This document shows, one piece after another, positions 63,538-64,000 of a DNA stretch of 64,000 nt. Position 1 is the stretch's first letter; every line of letters begins with the position of its first letter. Position numbers and translations under genes: made by a program. The notes below the pieces were generated by a model, which saw only the letters and a list, made by a program, of their open reading frames with translations, was not told the origin of the DNA and did no database searches. Origin of the DNA: Hyalella azteca (taxonomy: Eukaryota; Arthropoda; Malacostraca; Amphipoda; Hyalellidae); contig NW_025947757.1 in assembly GCF_000764305.2 (NCBI RefSeq), positions 1 to 64,000 on the forward strand, written 5' to 3'.

Positions 63538-64000
63538 AATTATCTATGCACATCACGCGAAAATAAAGATTGCAGCATACGTTCGCTCTCAATCAAGAAT
63601 TCTGAATTGCTTCTGAGAATGCAATTGATCTCAGGAGCTTGATGTTTTGAACAAATTGCATTAATCCGCAAAAAAAATGGTCAACTTAATCGATAATTGC
63701 GAATTCATTTGGTAGTTAACAAACTTCGAGGTAAGGATTCTTTACCTTTTTTGAAAATATTTTTTTTCAAACTTTCTTCCAAAATTTTATGACCGATGCG
63801 AGCTTGTCCTAATCCTGAAGATGCTCGACCTGAAGCAGAAAGCTGCAGCTGCTGTAAGATTTTACCAGCCTTTTATTCTCGTCACATGTACGTCGGCCTA
63901 CGAGAAACTCAATGAGTTACAAGAACCAATTAATTTTTTAACGGCCTCTGACAACATAAGAGGACTGGTTATGTTCAGAATCTTTAAGTTATCCACACTC
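63538..64000. other. No gene confirmed at the window end
   Basis: Around 63815-63857 a coding-like stretch (LKMLDLKQKAAAAVRFYQPF) has a possible donor GTAAGA, but no family match. Confidence 0.35.

Overview
This window is eukaryotic nuclear DNA, AT-rich, with GT-AG introns, long intergenic or intronic DNA, one 740-base assembly gap (28923-29662) and a very high load of minisatellites. Hippo-type kinase protein similarity, TCA-type initiator sequences and a BICDR-like gene suggest an arthropod. A crustacean is my best guess, from the look of the protein and the repeat load; the species cannot be named from the sequence alone.

Layout. 1-5700 is a nest of short terminal-inverted-repeat (TIR) elements with no convincing gene. 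5840-20347 (+) carries Hippo (MST1/2 orthologue), the core Ser/Thr kinase of the Hippo growth-control pathway. Fourteen coding exons from 6443 to the stop at 20347 join in one unbroken frame of 666 residues: kinase domain, a linker with three Thr-Met motifs, and a C-terminal SARAH domain. A 39-base upstream exon at 5840 fits in phase, and the true start codon was not found. 20348-22461 looks like the 3' UTR, with three AATAAA signals. 22500-33000 is intergenic, dominated by tandem arrays, and includes a promoter-like ETS/NRF1 cluster near 32290. 34576-35010 (+) is one exon of a dynein adaptor of the Bicaudal-D-related type (CC1-box coiled coil), with a strong donor at 35011. The remaining 29 kb shows no further exon I can identify. 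It is probably the large next intron of that gene, filled with minisatellites (units of about 11-72 bases), a CTG tract, and one more foldback element at 55035-55939.

Most notable pattern. In the 3' two thirds of hippo, many introns start with a tandem array seeded at the exon-intron boundary. The last 20-50 bases of the exon and its 5' splice site are copied again and again into the intron (exons 5, 6, 8, 12 and 13 clearly; exon 9 weakly; exons 10 and 11 have arrays starting at or just after the donor). This creates rows of decoy donors. A second useful pattern is that short TIR elements have landed inside tandem arrays, so neighbouring repeat units show the empty site and reveal the target (TA for one family, apparently CTGG for another, TTAA for a third).

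Many long open frames in this window are only tandem repeats read through on both strands and are not listed as genes.
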